A stretch of 64,000 nt of DNA, taken from the NCBI RefSeq assembly GCF_035751725.1, contig NZ_CP142104.1, forward strand, positions 310,001 to 374,000. Reading direction: 5' to 3'. Source of the stretch: Pseudomonas frederiksbergensis (GTDB lineage: Bacteria > Pseudomonadota > Gammaproteobacteria > Pseudomonadales > Pseudomonadaceae). Made by a program: the position numbers and the translations under genes. The notes beneath the pieces are model-generated. The model was given only the letters and a program-made list of their open reading frames with translations. It had not been told where the DNA came from and made no database searches. This document shows, one piece after another, positions 10,154 through 19,766 of this stretch. The first letter of the stretch is position 1. Every line of letters begins with the position of its first letter.

Positions 10154-10558
10154 GTGGCACAAAAAAGCGAAGAGGATGACAAGGTCCGTCTCGATAAATG
10201 GTTGTGGGCGGCACGATTCTACAAGACCCGAGCCTTGGCCAAGGCCGCCATTGAAAGCGGCAAGGTCCATCACCGGGGCGAGCGTTGCAAGCCTGGCAAG
10301 GAGCCACGTATTGGTGATGAATACGTCATCCGCACGGGCTTCGACGAAAAAACCGTCATCGTCGAAGCCCTGTCAATCGTGCGTCGCGGCGCGCCAGAAG
10401 CGCAGACGCTCTATCGCGAAACCGAGGCCAGTATTGCCAAGCGTGAAGCCGCGGCCGCACAACGCAAGGCCGGGGCCCTGGGCGTGAGCACCGATGGCAA
10501 GCCCAGCAAGAAGCAACGGCGGGACCTGTTCAAGTTCCATGGAAGCAACAGCGAATAG
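10154..10558 (+). CDS. hslR: Hsp15, S4-domain ribosome-associated heat-shock protein
   Basis: A 134-residue protein with an N-terminal S4 RNA-binding domain (VRLDKWLWAARFYKTRALAKAA, residues 11-32; then SGKVHHRGERCKPGKEPRIGDEY). A basic tail follows (KPSKKQRRDLFKFHG). Hsp15 binds free 50S subunits carrying a stalled nascent chain and takes part in their rescue. The gene precedes hslO (Hsp33) by 75 bases on the same strand, the usual pairing in gamma-proteobacteria. Confidence 0.95.
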   Translation: MAQKSEEDDKVRLDKWLWAARFYKTRALAKAAIESGKVHHRGERCKPGKEPRIGDEYVIRTGFDEKTVIVEALSIVRRGAPEAQTLYRETEASIAKREAAAAQRKAGALGVSTDGKPSKKQRRDLFKFHGSNSE

Positions 10559-10633
10559 GCCTTGCTTGGAACCCACCCTGAATGCCCATAAAATGCCCGT
10601 CATTAATTGCCATCACCTCAGATACCAGACCCT

Positions 10634-11536
10634 ATGACTGATTTGCCGGATACCGACTACACCCAACGTTTCATCTTCGATGACAGCGACGCCCGTGGCG
10701 AGCTGGTGGCGTTGGAGCGTAGCTACGCCGAAGTCCTCGCCAAGCACCCCTATCCGGAACCGGTCGCGCAATTGCTCGGCGAGCTGATGGCGGCTGCGGC
10801 GTTGCTGGTCGGCACTTTGAAATTCGATGGCTTGCTGATTCTCCAGGCCCGCTCCGAAGGTCCGGTGCCATTGCTGATGATCGAATGCTCCAGCGAGCGC
10901 GAGATCCGAGGCCTGGCCCGCTATCACGCCGAGCAGATCGCCCCGGATGCGACGCTTGCCGACCTCATGCCCAACGGCGTGCTGGCCCTGACGGTCGACC
11001 CGAGTCATGGCAAGCGCTACCAGGGCATCGTCGATCTTGACGGCGCGACGCTGGCCGAATGCTTCACCAACTACTTCGTCATGTCCCAGCAGACCAACAC
11101 CCGTTTCTGGCTCTATGCCGACGGGCGGCGCGCCCGTGGCTTACTGCTGCAGCAATTGCCCGCCGACCGCATTCGTGACCCGGAAGAACGCGACGCCAGC
11201 TGGCAACACGTCACCGCTCTGGCAAGCACCTTGAGCGCCGATGAGTTGCTGGGGCTGGATAACGAAACCGTCCTGCATCGCCTGTACCACGAAGAGCAGG
11301 TTCGCCTGTTCGACGGTCAGCCGTTGCGCTTCAAATGCAGCTGCTCCCGTGAACGTTCCGGCAATGCGCTGGTCAGTCTGGGTCTGGAAGATGCGCAGCA
11401 ATTGGTGATCGAGCATGGCGGCGCCATCGAGATCGATTGCCAGTTCTGCAATGAACGCTACCTGTTCGACGCAGCGGACATCGCGCAATTGTTCGCCGGG
11501 GCGGGTGTCGACACACCGTCAGATACTCGTCACTAA
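10634..11536 (+). CDS. hslO: Hsp33, redox-regulated chaperone
   Basis: A 300-residue cytoplasmic holdase chaperone activated by oxidation. The zinc-binding redox switch is intact: a KCSCS pair and a CQFC pair near the C-terminus. The body ([29 protein letters not shown]) is typical. I chose the ATG at 10634 ([15 protein letters not shown]); an upstream TTG has no support. It follows hslR and probably belongs to the same transcription unit. Confidence 0.95.
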   Translation: MTDLPDTDYTQRFIFDDSDARGELVALERSYAEVLAKHPYPEPVAQLLGELMAAAALLVGTLKFDGLLILQARSEGPVPLLMIECSSEREIRGLARYHAEQIAPDATLADLMPNGVLALTVDPSHGKRYQGIVDLDGATLAECFTNYFVMSQQTNTRFWLYADGRRARGLLLQQLPADRIRDPEERDASWQHVTALASTLSADELLGLDNETVLHRLYHEEQVRLFDGQPLRFKCSCSRERSGNALVSLGLEDAQQLVIEHGGAIEIDCQFCNERYLFDAADIAQLFAGAGVDTPSDTRH

Positions 11537-13259
<1,723 letters not shown>

Positions 13260-13276
13260 GGCTTGGTTGGTAAATG

Positions 13277-13305
13277 AAAAGCCGCCCTTCGAGGGCGGCT
13301 TTTTT
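13277..13305 (+). terminator. Rho-independent terminator of pckA
   Basis: A GCCGCCCT/AGGGCGGC stem with a tight loop is followed by TTTTTT, 20 bases after the pckA stop. A-rich sequence on the left side means it may also serve the convergent gene that ends at 13314. Confidence 0.92.
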
Positions 13306-13313
13306 GTGTGCGA

Positions 13314-13667
13314 CTATTTTGCTTCCAGCGCCTGTGTATCCCATCGCTGGGCCTTGATTGCCTTGTAGAGCATGCCGATGGTCAATGGCATTTTGTTTCC
13401 GCGCCCCTTGGCCCTGCGCTTTTGGAGCACATCGAATCCTTCCGGTTGGAAATAGCGATAAGCGTCATAGTCGACGAGCTCGATGGCGAACCGCTCTTCC
13501 AATGTCTCCATCAAGTGCCGGGCATCCGCGCCGTCGCAGCCCAGGTCATGATTGATCGCGGTCTCCAGGCGAAGGGTCTTGCGTTCCGGCAGGCCTATTT
13601 CTTCGTGAAGCAACTCCATGAGTTGGCGCATGGCGGCGTCGTCGGGGAAGTCTGGGGCGAAATGCAT
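13314..13667 (-). CDS. DUF1493-like small protein
   Basis: A 117-residue protein without signal peptide or membrane helix. Its centre (ETAINHDLGCDGADARHLMETLEERFAIELVDYDAYRYFQPEG) resembles the DUF1493 family, whose DLGxDGxDA segment recalls acyl carrier proteins. No serine is seen at the carrier position, so a carrier role is not supported. Function unknown. It converges on pckA and is divergent from the bacteriocin gene, sharing a 176-base gap with it. Confidence 0.6.
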   Translation of the reverse strand: MHFAPDFPDDAAMRQLMELLHEEIGLPERKTLRLETAINHDLGCDGADARHLMETLEERFAIELVDYDAYRYFQPEGFDVLQKRRAKGRGNKMPLTIGMLYKAIKAQRWDTQALEAK

Positions 13668-13843
13668 GTTGGGGATCCGGCTGGTAGAAATGGCAGGGCT
13701 GTACGATAGGAAAGTTTAGGACGAAATCGTTTCTCAATAAAAAGAAGAAAGTTCTTACGCCAGACTCGGAGCCGTCTGGTGAGCATTTTTTCGCTTGCTC
13801 GATCATCGACTATCACTATCCAACCGGCTACATCCCGACGGAA

Positions 13844-14788
13844 TTGCTGAGCGCCTATGGTGCGTTCACCTTGTTGGGAGGTCGGGAGGTAGACGCGTCA
13901 GGTTGCGTACCGCTGAAGACCATCAGCGGAGCGTTACCGGCAAGTGTTGGCACGTTGGCACTGGGTGGAACGGCGTTGGCCTCCCTTGGCGCCGGCGCGG
14001 TCACGTCGCCTGTGGCGGCGGGTGTGTTGGTCGGGCTGGTGGGGCTGCTGATGCCTTCGAACCTGGGCGATGGCTCGCTGTACACCGAAGAGCAATTGAG
14101 GTCGCTTGAAAAAGCACGCAGCCGGGTTCGCCTACACGTCGAAACCCAGGCTGACGGGACGCTTAAAGGGTATGGCTACAACACCCAGTCAAGACGCGAC
14201 TGGGAAATGATCCCGGTGGTGACGTTCCAGACCCGCGGCGAGCAGCAAGTGGCAGACTTCGACGATGGGGTCGAGTTGATCTGGACGCCGGCCGTGGACC
14301 CTTCCGCCACGTTGGGCATTCCTGCGCTGGAGGCTGCGCCACAAGCGCCGCGCATCTGGATCTTCCCGCCGACGCCCATGGCGGACAGCATCATCGTCAA
14401 TCCGATCTATCCACCGGAGTACAAGGATTTCATTCTTGTGTTTCCGGTGGGGACTGGGGTTTCGCCGTTATATGTAGTTTTGAATGTTCGTCGCAAAGGG
14501 CTGCCGGAGGCTGCACATAGGTATCATCACGCACCCCAGACAAACGAAATTACGGGTTTCGGTGGTCTGACCGAAGTTAAAGCAAAGACTCCACGTCAAG
14601 GTGGCGGCGGTTTTCGGGAGCGTTGGATTGATGCTAAGGGCAGGAGGATTTATGAGTGGGACTCTAGCCACGGCGAGTTAGAAGTATATCGCTCAAGCGA
14701 TGGGAGCCATCTCGGTGCATTTGATTACCTTACAGGTGAGCAAAAGAAAGAACGAATTCCGAAACGTAACATTAAGAAATATCTCTGA
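13844..14788 (+). CDS. S-type pyocin-like toxin with colicin E3 16S rRNase domain
   Basis: The first permitted start is the TTG at 13844, giving 314 residues. The C-terminal ~90 residues match the colicin E3/E6/cloacin ribonuclease domain, which cuts 16S rRNA at the decoding site. The catalytic residues all align: D273, H276, E280 and R308 keep the exact spacing of E3 D510, H513, E517 and R545. Upstream lies a Pyocin_S-type translocation domain (about residues 90-215, ending DFILVFPVGTGVSPLYVVLNV). The conserved N-terminal motif (VLTPDSEPSGEH) is encoded in frame upstream, from about 13742, but no ATG, GTG or TTG precedes it before the stop at 13685. The true start is therefore uncertain or damaged. 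There is no receptor-binding domain. Confidence 0.88.
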   Translation: MLSAYGAFTLLGGREVDASGCVPLKTISGALPASVGTLALGGTALASLGAGAVTSPVAAGVLVGLVGLLMPSNLGDGSLYTEEQLRSLEKARSRVRLHVETQADGTLKGYGYNTQSRRDWEMIPVVTFQTRGEQQVADFDDGVELIWTPAVDPSATLGIPALEAAPQAPRIWIFPPTPMADSIIVNPIYPPEYKDFILVFPVGTGVSPLYVVLNVRRKGLPEAAHRYHHAPQTNEITGFGGLTEVKAKTPRQGGGGFRERWIDAKGRRIYEWDSSHGELEVYRSSDGSHLGAFDYLTGEQKKERIPKRNIKKYL

Positions 14789-14795
14789 GGGCGCC

Positions 14796-15050
14796 ATGGG
14801 TTTAAAAATCAGGCTGAGGTGGTTTGACAAGGTATCCGAGCTGTTGGTCGAGAAGGAGTATTCACAGGATTTCGGAAACGACTCCAAGATTCTGGATGAA
14901 CTCAATATTCCTTTGGAAAACAATATTAATAATGGGAACTTTGATGTCGATGCCGAATGGGTTGAAATCCTTCAGCCACATTTCACGCATCCTCTTGATT
15001 TGTCGAAGTACGACTATCAAATATCTTTTGATTATCGGGATATTTGGTAA
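14796..15050 (+). CDS. Colicin E3-type immunity protein
   Basis: An 84-residue protein matching the cloacin/colicin E3 immunity family along its full length: MGLKIRLRWFDKVSELL at the start, YSQDFGNDSK, FDVDAEWVEILQPHF in the middle, and ISFDYRDIW at the end. The ATG lies seven bases after the toxin stop with GAGG as ribosome-binding site, so it is cotranslated with the toxin. It should bind and neutralise the rRNase domain in the cytoplasm. The intact immunity gene argues that the toxin is still expressed or was lost only recently. The DNA is AT-richer than the flanking core genes. Confidence 0.93.
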   Translation: MGLKIRLRWFDKVSELLVEKEYSQDFGNDSKILDELNIPLENNINNGNFDVDAEWVEILQPHFTHPLDLSKYDYQISFDYRDIW

Positions 15051-15209
15051 ATGCGTAGGGGCAGACGGTAGGCTGGGCTTGTTAACTGAACAGGGTCCCA
15101 GACGCATACGCCGTATCATCCAGTATCGTTTTTCCCCCGACCTTTTCTCGACTCGCTGCGTTGCCCGACTAGGCTTTGGGCTTCACAGCAGTCAAAGGAG
15201 CGACCGCTT

Positions 15210-17138
15210 ATGCACAGCACCCTGGAACAGGTCTTCGGTTATCCACAATTTCGCCCCGGTCAGGAGGCGACCATCGGCGCGGTCCTTGCGGGTCGGTCGG
15301 CGGCGGCGATTTTTCCGACCGGATCCGGTAAGTCTCTCTGCTATCAATTGCCGTCGCTGCTATTGCCGCACCTGACGCTGGTAGTTTCGCCGCTGCTGGC
15401 GCTGATGCAGGACCAGTTGGCGTTCCTGAAGCGACACGGCATCGCCGCAGCCAGTATCGACTCGGCCCAGAGTCGCGATGAAGCCAGCGAGGCCATGGCG
15501 CGGGCCCGTTCGGGCGAGTTGAAGGTCCTGATGGTTTCGGTGGAACGGCTGAAGAACGAGCGCTTTCGCAATTTCCTGGAACAGGTGTCGATTTCGTTGC
15601 TGGTGGTGGATGAGGCCCACTGCATATCCGAATGGGGCCATAACTTTCGCCCCGATTATCTCAAGCTCCCCGATTACCAACGCCAGTTCAATATTCCCCA
15701 GGCACTGCTGTTGACGGCCACCGCGACACCGAAGGTCATCGCCGACATGCAGGCGAAGTTTGCCATCGCCGCCGATGACGTGGTGACCACCGGTTTCTAC
15801 AGGCCCAACCTCAACCTGCTGGTCGAGCCTGTTCGCAGTGACGACAAGCGTGGGCGGCTGTTGCAATGGTTGGGCGAGCGCCCCGGGCAGTCGAGTATCG
15901 TCTACGTCACTTTGCAGCGAACCGCCGAGCAGGTTGCCGGGTACCTGAGTGAACACGGCATCAAGGCCGAGGCTTATCACGCCGGGCTGCCCCATGATCA
16001 GCGTGAAGCCATACAGCAGCGGTTCATGGGCGGTCAGTCCGACTGCATCGTCGCGACCATCGCGTTCGGCATGGGAATCGACAAAAGCGATATCCGCAAC
16101 GTGGTCCATTTCGACTTGCCGAAGTCCATCGAGAACTACAGCCAGGAAATCGGTCGGGCAGGGCGGGACGGGCAGCCGTCCGATTGCCTGGTATTGGCTA
16201 ACCGCGACAGTCTCAACATCCTGGAAAATTTCGTCTATGGCGATACACCTGAGCTTTCCGGCATCCGTTGTGTGCTTGATGAGCTGAAAGCTACCGCCCG
16301 GGATGAGCAATGGGAGTTCTTGCTGGGACCATTGGCGGACCAGAGCAACATCCGGCAATTGCCGCTCAAGACGCTGCTGGTTCAGTTGGAGCTGCGTCGG
16401 CTGATCGCGCCGCGTTATGCCTACTACGCGGAGTATCGCTTCAAATGCCTGACCGAGCCGCAGGCACTGCTGGAGCACTTCGAGGGTGAGCGAAGAGATT
16501 TTGTCTCGGCGATCATCCAGACCTCCAGCCTTGCTCGAACTTGGGCCACGGTGAATTTCGACGAGATGTACCGGCAATATCGGGCCGAGGGTAGTCGCGT
16601 GGTCAAGGCGTTGGATTATTTCCAGGAAAAAGGCTGGATCGAGCTGGAAAGCAAACAGATGACGGAGGTCTACAACGTCCTTGAGGCGGACTTCGATTCC
16701 CAGGCCTTGAGCGTCGAGCTACACGCCAACTTCACCCAGCATGAGGAAACGGAAATCTCGAGGATCCACGCCATGCTCGGGTTATTCGCCACGGACCGCT
16801 GCCTCGGTTATCGGCTGGCCGAGTACTTTGGCGACAAAAACGCGCCGCGCCAATGTGGACACTGTTCCGTATGCCATGGACAGGTCGCGCACCTGCCGGA
16901 ACCGCCGTCCCTACCACCGCTTGGGGATAAAAATTTCGAAGCCCTGTGCGCGAATTTTATCCACAGGCATGAACAGCACACGGGTAATGTCCCTTCTGCC
17001 GAGCGGCTGACCCGGTTTCTCTGCGGAATCAGCGTACCGCTGTTCACCAAGCTGAAGGCTCGCCAGATCCTCGGATATGCTGCGCTGCAAGCGTATCCCT
17101 ACGCTGAGGTCCGGCGTTGGTCACAGGCGCATCTTTGA
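15210..17138 (+). CDS. RecQ-family ATP-dependent DNA helicase
   Basis: A 642-residue superfamily 2 helicase unwinding DNA 3' to 5'. Walker A is TGSGKS (residues 37-42) and Walker B is DEAH (135-138) followed by CISEWGHNFRPDY. The helicase C-terminal domain shows YHAGLPHDQREAIQQRF, ATIAFGMGIDKSDIRNVVHFD and the arginine finger region QEIGRAGRDG. A zinc-binding segment follows (RQCGHCSVCHG). The C-terminus differs from E. coli RecQ and may lack a full HRDC domain, so it may be a second RecQ-like helicase and not the recQ orthologue. An AAAGGAG ribosome-binding site supports the start. Confidence 0.9.
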   Translation: MHSTLEQVFGYPQFRPGQEATIGAVLAGRSAAAIFPTGSGKSLCYQLPSLLLPHLTLVVSPLLALMQDQLAFLKRHGIAAASIDSAQSRDEASEAMARARSGELKVLMVSVERLKNERFRNFLEQVSISLLVVDEAHCISEWGHNFRPDYLKLPDYQRQFNIPQALLLTATATPKVIADMQAKFAIAADDVVTTGFYRPNLNLLVEPVRSDDKRGRLLQWLGERPGQSSIVYVTLQRTAEQVAGYLSEHGIKAEAYHAGLPHDQREAIQQRFMGGQSDCIVATIAFGMGIDKSDIRNVVHFDLPKSIENYSQEIGRAGRDGQPSDCLVLANRDSLNILENFVYGDTPELSGIRCVLDELKATARDEQWEFLLGPLADQSNIRQLPLKTLLVQLELRRLIAPRYAYYAEYRFKCLTEPQALLEHFEGERRDFVSAIIQTSSLARTWATVNFDEMYRQYRAEGSRVVKALDYFQEKGWIELESKQMTEVYNVLEADFDSQALSVELHANFTQHEETEISRIHAMLGLFATDRCLGYRLAEYFGDKNAPRQCGHCSVCHGQVAHLPEPPSLPPLGDKNFEALCANFIHRHEQHTGNVPSAERLTRFLCGISVPLFTKLKARQILGYAALQAYPYAEVRRWSQAHL

Positions 17139-17244
17139 GCTGCATCCATCCGCTGAATGCCCGGCATCACACGAATAAATTTCAAAAAAACCCGCTGGCT
17201 GACTAAGGTGAAGCAGTCTTTGGATCGCCAACAAGAGAGCAAAC

Positions 17245-18471
17245 ATGAGCCAGACATCGTTCGATATCCAGCGTGCCGCCGTTGTCGGTGCGGGGACCAT
17301 GGGCCGGGGCATCGTGATGTGCCTGGCCAACGCCGGCGTCACCGTGCAGTGGGTCGATAACAATCCGCAGATGCTGGAACAGGCGCTGGCCACGGTGGCC
17401 GATACCTACGCCCATAACATACGCCAGGGGCGTCTTGAACAAAGCGAAGCCGACGCCCGCATCGCCCGGATAACGCGGGCGGATGACTACGCGGCGATCC
17501 GCAATGTGGACCTGGTCATCGAAGCGGTCTACGAGAATCTCGAACTCAAGCAGAAGATATTTCGCGAGCTGGACGGCATGCTCAAGCCCGAGGCGATCCT
17601 GGCAAGCAATACCTCGGCGCTGGATATCGATGCGATTGCCGCTGCTACGCGCCGGCCAAGCCAGGTGCTGGGCCTGCATTTCTTCAGCCCGGCGCACATC
17701 ATGAAGCTGCTGGAAATCGTGCGCGGCGCACAGACGTCCAAAGCCGTGCTGGATGCAGCCTTGGCGCTGGGCAAGCGCATGGGCAAGGTGAGCGTGGTGT
17801 CGGGTAATTGCCACGGCTTCATCGGCAACCGGATGCTTCATCCTTATGTGCTGGAAGCACGCAAGATGCTGTTGGAGGGTGCGTTTCCCCATCAGGTCGA
17901 TGCGGCGTTGCAGGGCTTTGGTTTCGCCATGGGGCCGTTTCGCATGTACGACGTGGTCGGGATCGATCTGGAATGGCGTGCGCGGGAACTGGCGGGCCGG
18001 GGGCAGGACGCGCCTGAGGTGCAGGTGGATAACCGTCTGTGCGAATTGGGCCGGTTCGGCCAGAAAAGTGGCAATGGTTATTATCACTATGAGCCGGGCA
18101 GTCGGCAGGCTGAGCACGATGTCGAGGTCGATGCGCTGGTGCAGCGGGTCAGTGAGGAGCTGGGTTTCCAGCGGCGTGACATCGGCGCCGATGAGATCCT
18201 CGAGCGCTGCTTGCTGGCACTGGTCAACGAAGGTGCGAAAATCCTCCAGGAAGGCATTGCCGAGTCGTCCCACGACATCGATCTGGTTTACCTCAACGGC
18301 TATGGCTTTCCGGCTGACAAGGGCGGCCCGATGGCCTGGGCTGACCAGCAAGGCCTCGAGGATATCCATGCCCGCTTGGTGGACCTCGAAACGAAGCAGG
18401 GGGACCATTGGAAGCCTGCGCGCCTGATCGGGGAACTGGCCGCCCAAGGCAAGGGTTTCTCGCAACGATAG
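17245..18471 (+). CDS. 3-hydroxyacyl-CoA dehydrogenase
   Basis: A 408-residue NAD-dependent dehydrogenase oxidising 3-hydroxyacyl-CoA to 3-ketoacyl-CoA. The Rossmann GAGTMGRGI motif is at residues 14-22. The catalytic region [31 protein letters not shown] contains the active-site histidine. Two 3HCDH C-terminal domains follow ([34 protein letters not shown]), as in the C-terminal half of FadB, but no enoyl-CoA hydratase half is present. It is followed 46 bases later by an acyl-CoA thioesterase, so both may serve the same acyl-CoA pathway. Confidence 0.9.
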   Translation: MSQTSFDIQRAAVVGAGTMGRGIVMCLANAGVTVQWVDNNPQMLEQALATVADTYAHNIRQGRLEQSEADARIARITRADDYAAIRNVDLVIEAVYENLELKQKIFRELDGMLKPEAILASNTSALDIDAIAAATRRPSQVLGLHFFSPAHIMKLLEIVRGAQTSKAVLDAALALGKRMGKVSVVSGNCHGFIGNRMLHPYVLEARKMLLEGAFPHQVDAALQGFGFAMGPFRMYDVVGIDLEWRARELAGRGQDAPEVQVDNRLCELGRFGQKSGNGYYHYEPGSRQAEHDVEVDALVQRVSEELGFQRRDIGADEILERCLLALVNEGAKILQEGIAESSHDIDLVYLNGYGFPADKGGPMAWADQQGLEDIHARLVDLETKQGDHWKPARLIGELAAQGKGFSQR

Positions 18472-18517
18472 CCCGTTACCCTGTCCCATCCCAACAGTGC
18501 ATAACCAAGGACAAGCG

Positions 18518-18937
18518 ATGCCCCAACGCACCGAGTACTTCCATTTCCAGCCGGTGACTACGCGCTGGCACGACAACGATGTGTACGGCCACGTCAATAA
18601 CGTCACCTACTACAGTTTTTTCGACACGGCGGTGAATACCTACCTGATCGAAACCGGCGGGCTGGATATCCACGAAGGCGAAGTGGTGGGTTTCGTGGTG
18701 AGTTCAGCTTGCGACTATTTTGCGTCGATCGCTTTTCCGGATCGGATCGAGGTCGGCCTGCGGGTCGGCAAGCTGGGCAACAGTTCAGTGCAGTACGAGC
18801 TGGCGGTGTTCAAGGAGGGCGAGGAGGAGGCCTGCGCGGCGGGGCGCTTCGTGCATGTGTTCGTGGATCGAGCATCGAATCGGCCCGTGGCGATTCCGGA
18901 TCGGCTGCGCGCGGCGCTGGAGCTTTTGGTAGCCTGA
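18518..18937 (+). CDS. Acyl-CoA thioesterase, 4HBT/YbgC type
   Basis: A 139-residue hotdog-fold thioesterase. The family signature is clear: [26 protein letters not shown], with the catalytic aspartate in [12 protein letters not shown] chose the ATG at 18518 with AAGGA eight bases upstream; a GTG seven codons earlier lacks a site. It probably forms an operon with the preceding hydroxyacyl-CoA dehydrogenase. Substrate is unknown. Confidence 0.88.
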   Translation: MPQRTEYFHFQPVTTRWHDNDVYGHVNNVTYYSFFDTAVNTYLIETGGLDIHEGEVVGFVVSSACDYFASIAFPDRIEVGLRVGKLGNSSVQYELAVFKEGEEEACAAGRFVHVFVDRASNRPVAIPDRLRAALELLVA

Positions 18938-18941
18938 AACG

Positions 18942-18992
18942 AAAAATCGCAGCCTCCGGTCAGTCTCTGTAGAGAAAGCCGAAGGCTGCGAT
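18942..18992 (-). terminator. Terminator of the glycine-zipper gene
   Basis: A 14-base stem (ATCGCAGCCTCCGG on the left, CCGAAGGCTGCGAT on the right, one mismatch) with a 19-base loop. Read on the minus strand it ends in TTTTT and lies directly after the stop of the gene at 19021. Confidence 0.8.
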
Positions 18993-19020
18993 CATTTAAC
19001 GGTCGGAGTTGAGCCAGCCG

Positions 19021-19503
19021 TCAGTCATCGTGATAGCGATGTTTGTGCTTGTGCTTGCGATGGCCGTAGGCATGACCGCGACCTGGGTGGCCATCGCGGT
19101 AGTAACGGCGATCACCACGACGACCTTCATAACGGTCATCATCGTCGTCCTTGCCCATGTAGTTACCCAGTGCGCCACCGGCGCCACCGCCTGCTGCGGC
19201 ACCGATCAGGCTACCGGTAGTGCCGCCTACGCTGCGGCCAACCACGTTACCACCGGCTGCGCCCAGCGCGCCGCCGATCGCCGCTTCGCCGCGGCTGTGT
19301 CTGTCTGCACCAACTGCGCTACCGCCCGCGCCGCCCAGGGCCGCGCCGATAGTGGAGCCGGTGTTTCCGCCCAGGGACTGGCCGACGACCGAACCCAAAA
19401 CCCCGCCCAATGCGCCGCCTACACCTGCTTCGGCGGTACCGCCGGCAGACGCGACGCCACTGACCAGGCCAAGGGACAACAAGAGAATGGAGGAGAACTT
19501 CAT
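19021..19503 (-). CDS. Glycine-zipper domain protein, exported
   Basis: A 160-residue protein with a signal peptide (MKFSSILLLSLGLVSGVASA). About 100 residues of glycine/alanine-rich sequence follow, with GxxxG-type repeats (GGALGGVLGSVVGQSLGG, GAALGGAGGSAVGA, GAAGGNVVGRSVGG). This is a glycine-zipper region likely to form a hydrophobic hairpin in or near a membrane. The C-terminus is highly charged, with DDDDDRYEGRRGDRR and a His/Lys-rich end (HKHKHKHRYHDD) that may bind metal. GAGG precedes the start. Function is unknown; the composition suggests an envelope protein. Confidence 0.8.
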   Translation of the reverse strand: MKFSSILLLSLGLVSGVASAGGTAEAGVGGALGGVLGSVVGQSLGGNTGSTIGAALGGAGGSAVGADRHSRGEAAIGGALGAAGGNVVGRSVGGTTGSLIGAAAGGGAGGALGNYMGKDDDDDRYEGRRGDRRYYRDGHPGRGHAYGHRKHKHKHRYHDD

Positions 19504-19661
19504 AGAGGAGCCTCAAAGGGATGACGGCGCGATCCTGAGGCTGGCTTCGCTTGGTTACAATCGAAATCCGACGAGTAACACGACTTGTGCACAATTCTCT
19601 AAGTTATTGTTTTTAGGAGGGAACTTATGGCGAATTGGCCGGTCTTTAGCTACTTGAGACA

Positions 19662-19690
19662 GGCCGTTTTCCATGGAAAACGGCCTTTTT
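19662..19690 (+). terminator. Orphan rho-independent terminator
   Basis: A perfect GGCCGTTTTCC/GGAAAACGGCC palindrome is followed by TTTTT. No annotated plus-strand gene ends here; both neighbours are on the minus strand. A strong TAGGAGGG site with an ATG at 19627 lies just upstream, so a short RNA or leader may end here. Confidence 0.75.
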
Positions 19691-19712
19691 CGTATCTGCA
19701 AGAAGATCTTTC

Positions 19713-19739
19713 GTGGCGAGGGGATAAATCCCTCGCCAC
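19713..19739. repeat. REP palindrome
   Basis: GTGGCGAGGG and CCCTCGCCAC arms around GATAAAT, a perfect member of the REP set, placed just after the orphan terminator and downstream of fdhF. Confidence 0.8.
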
Positions 19740-19766
19740 AGGGCTGTCACGATCCAACAGGCTGTA

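Noticed and set aside
9915..10307. 130-codon minus-strand frame as rimA
   Set aside because: Overlaps hslR, has no phosphodiesterase-like motifs and looks like a shadow.
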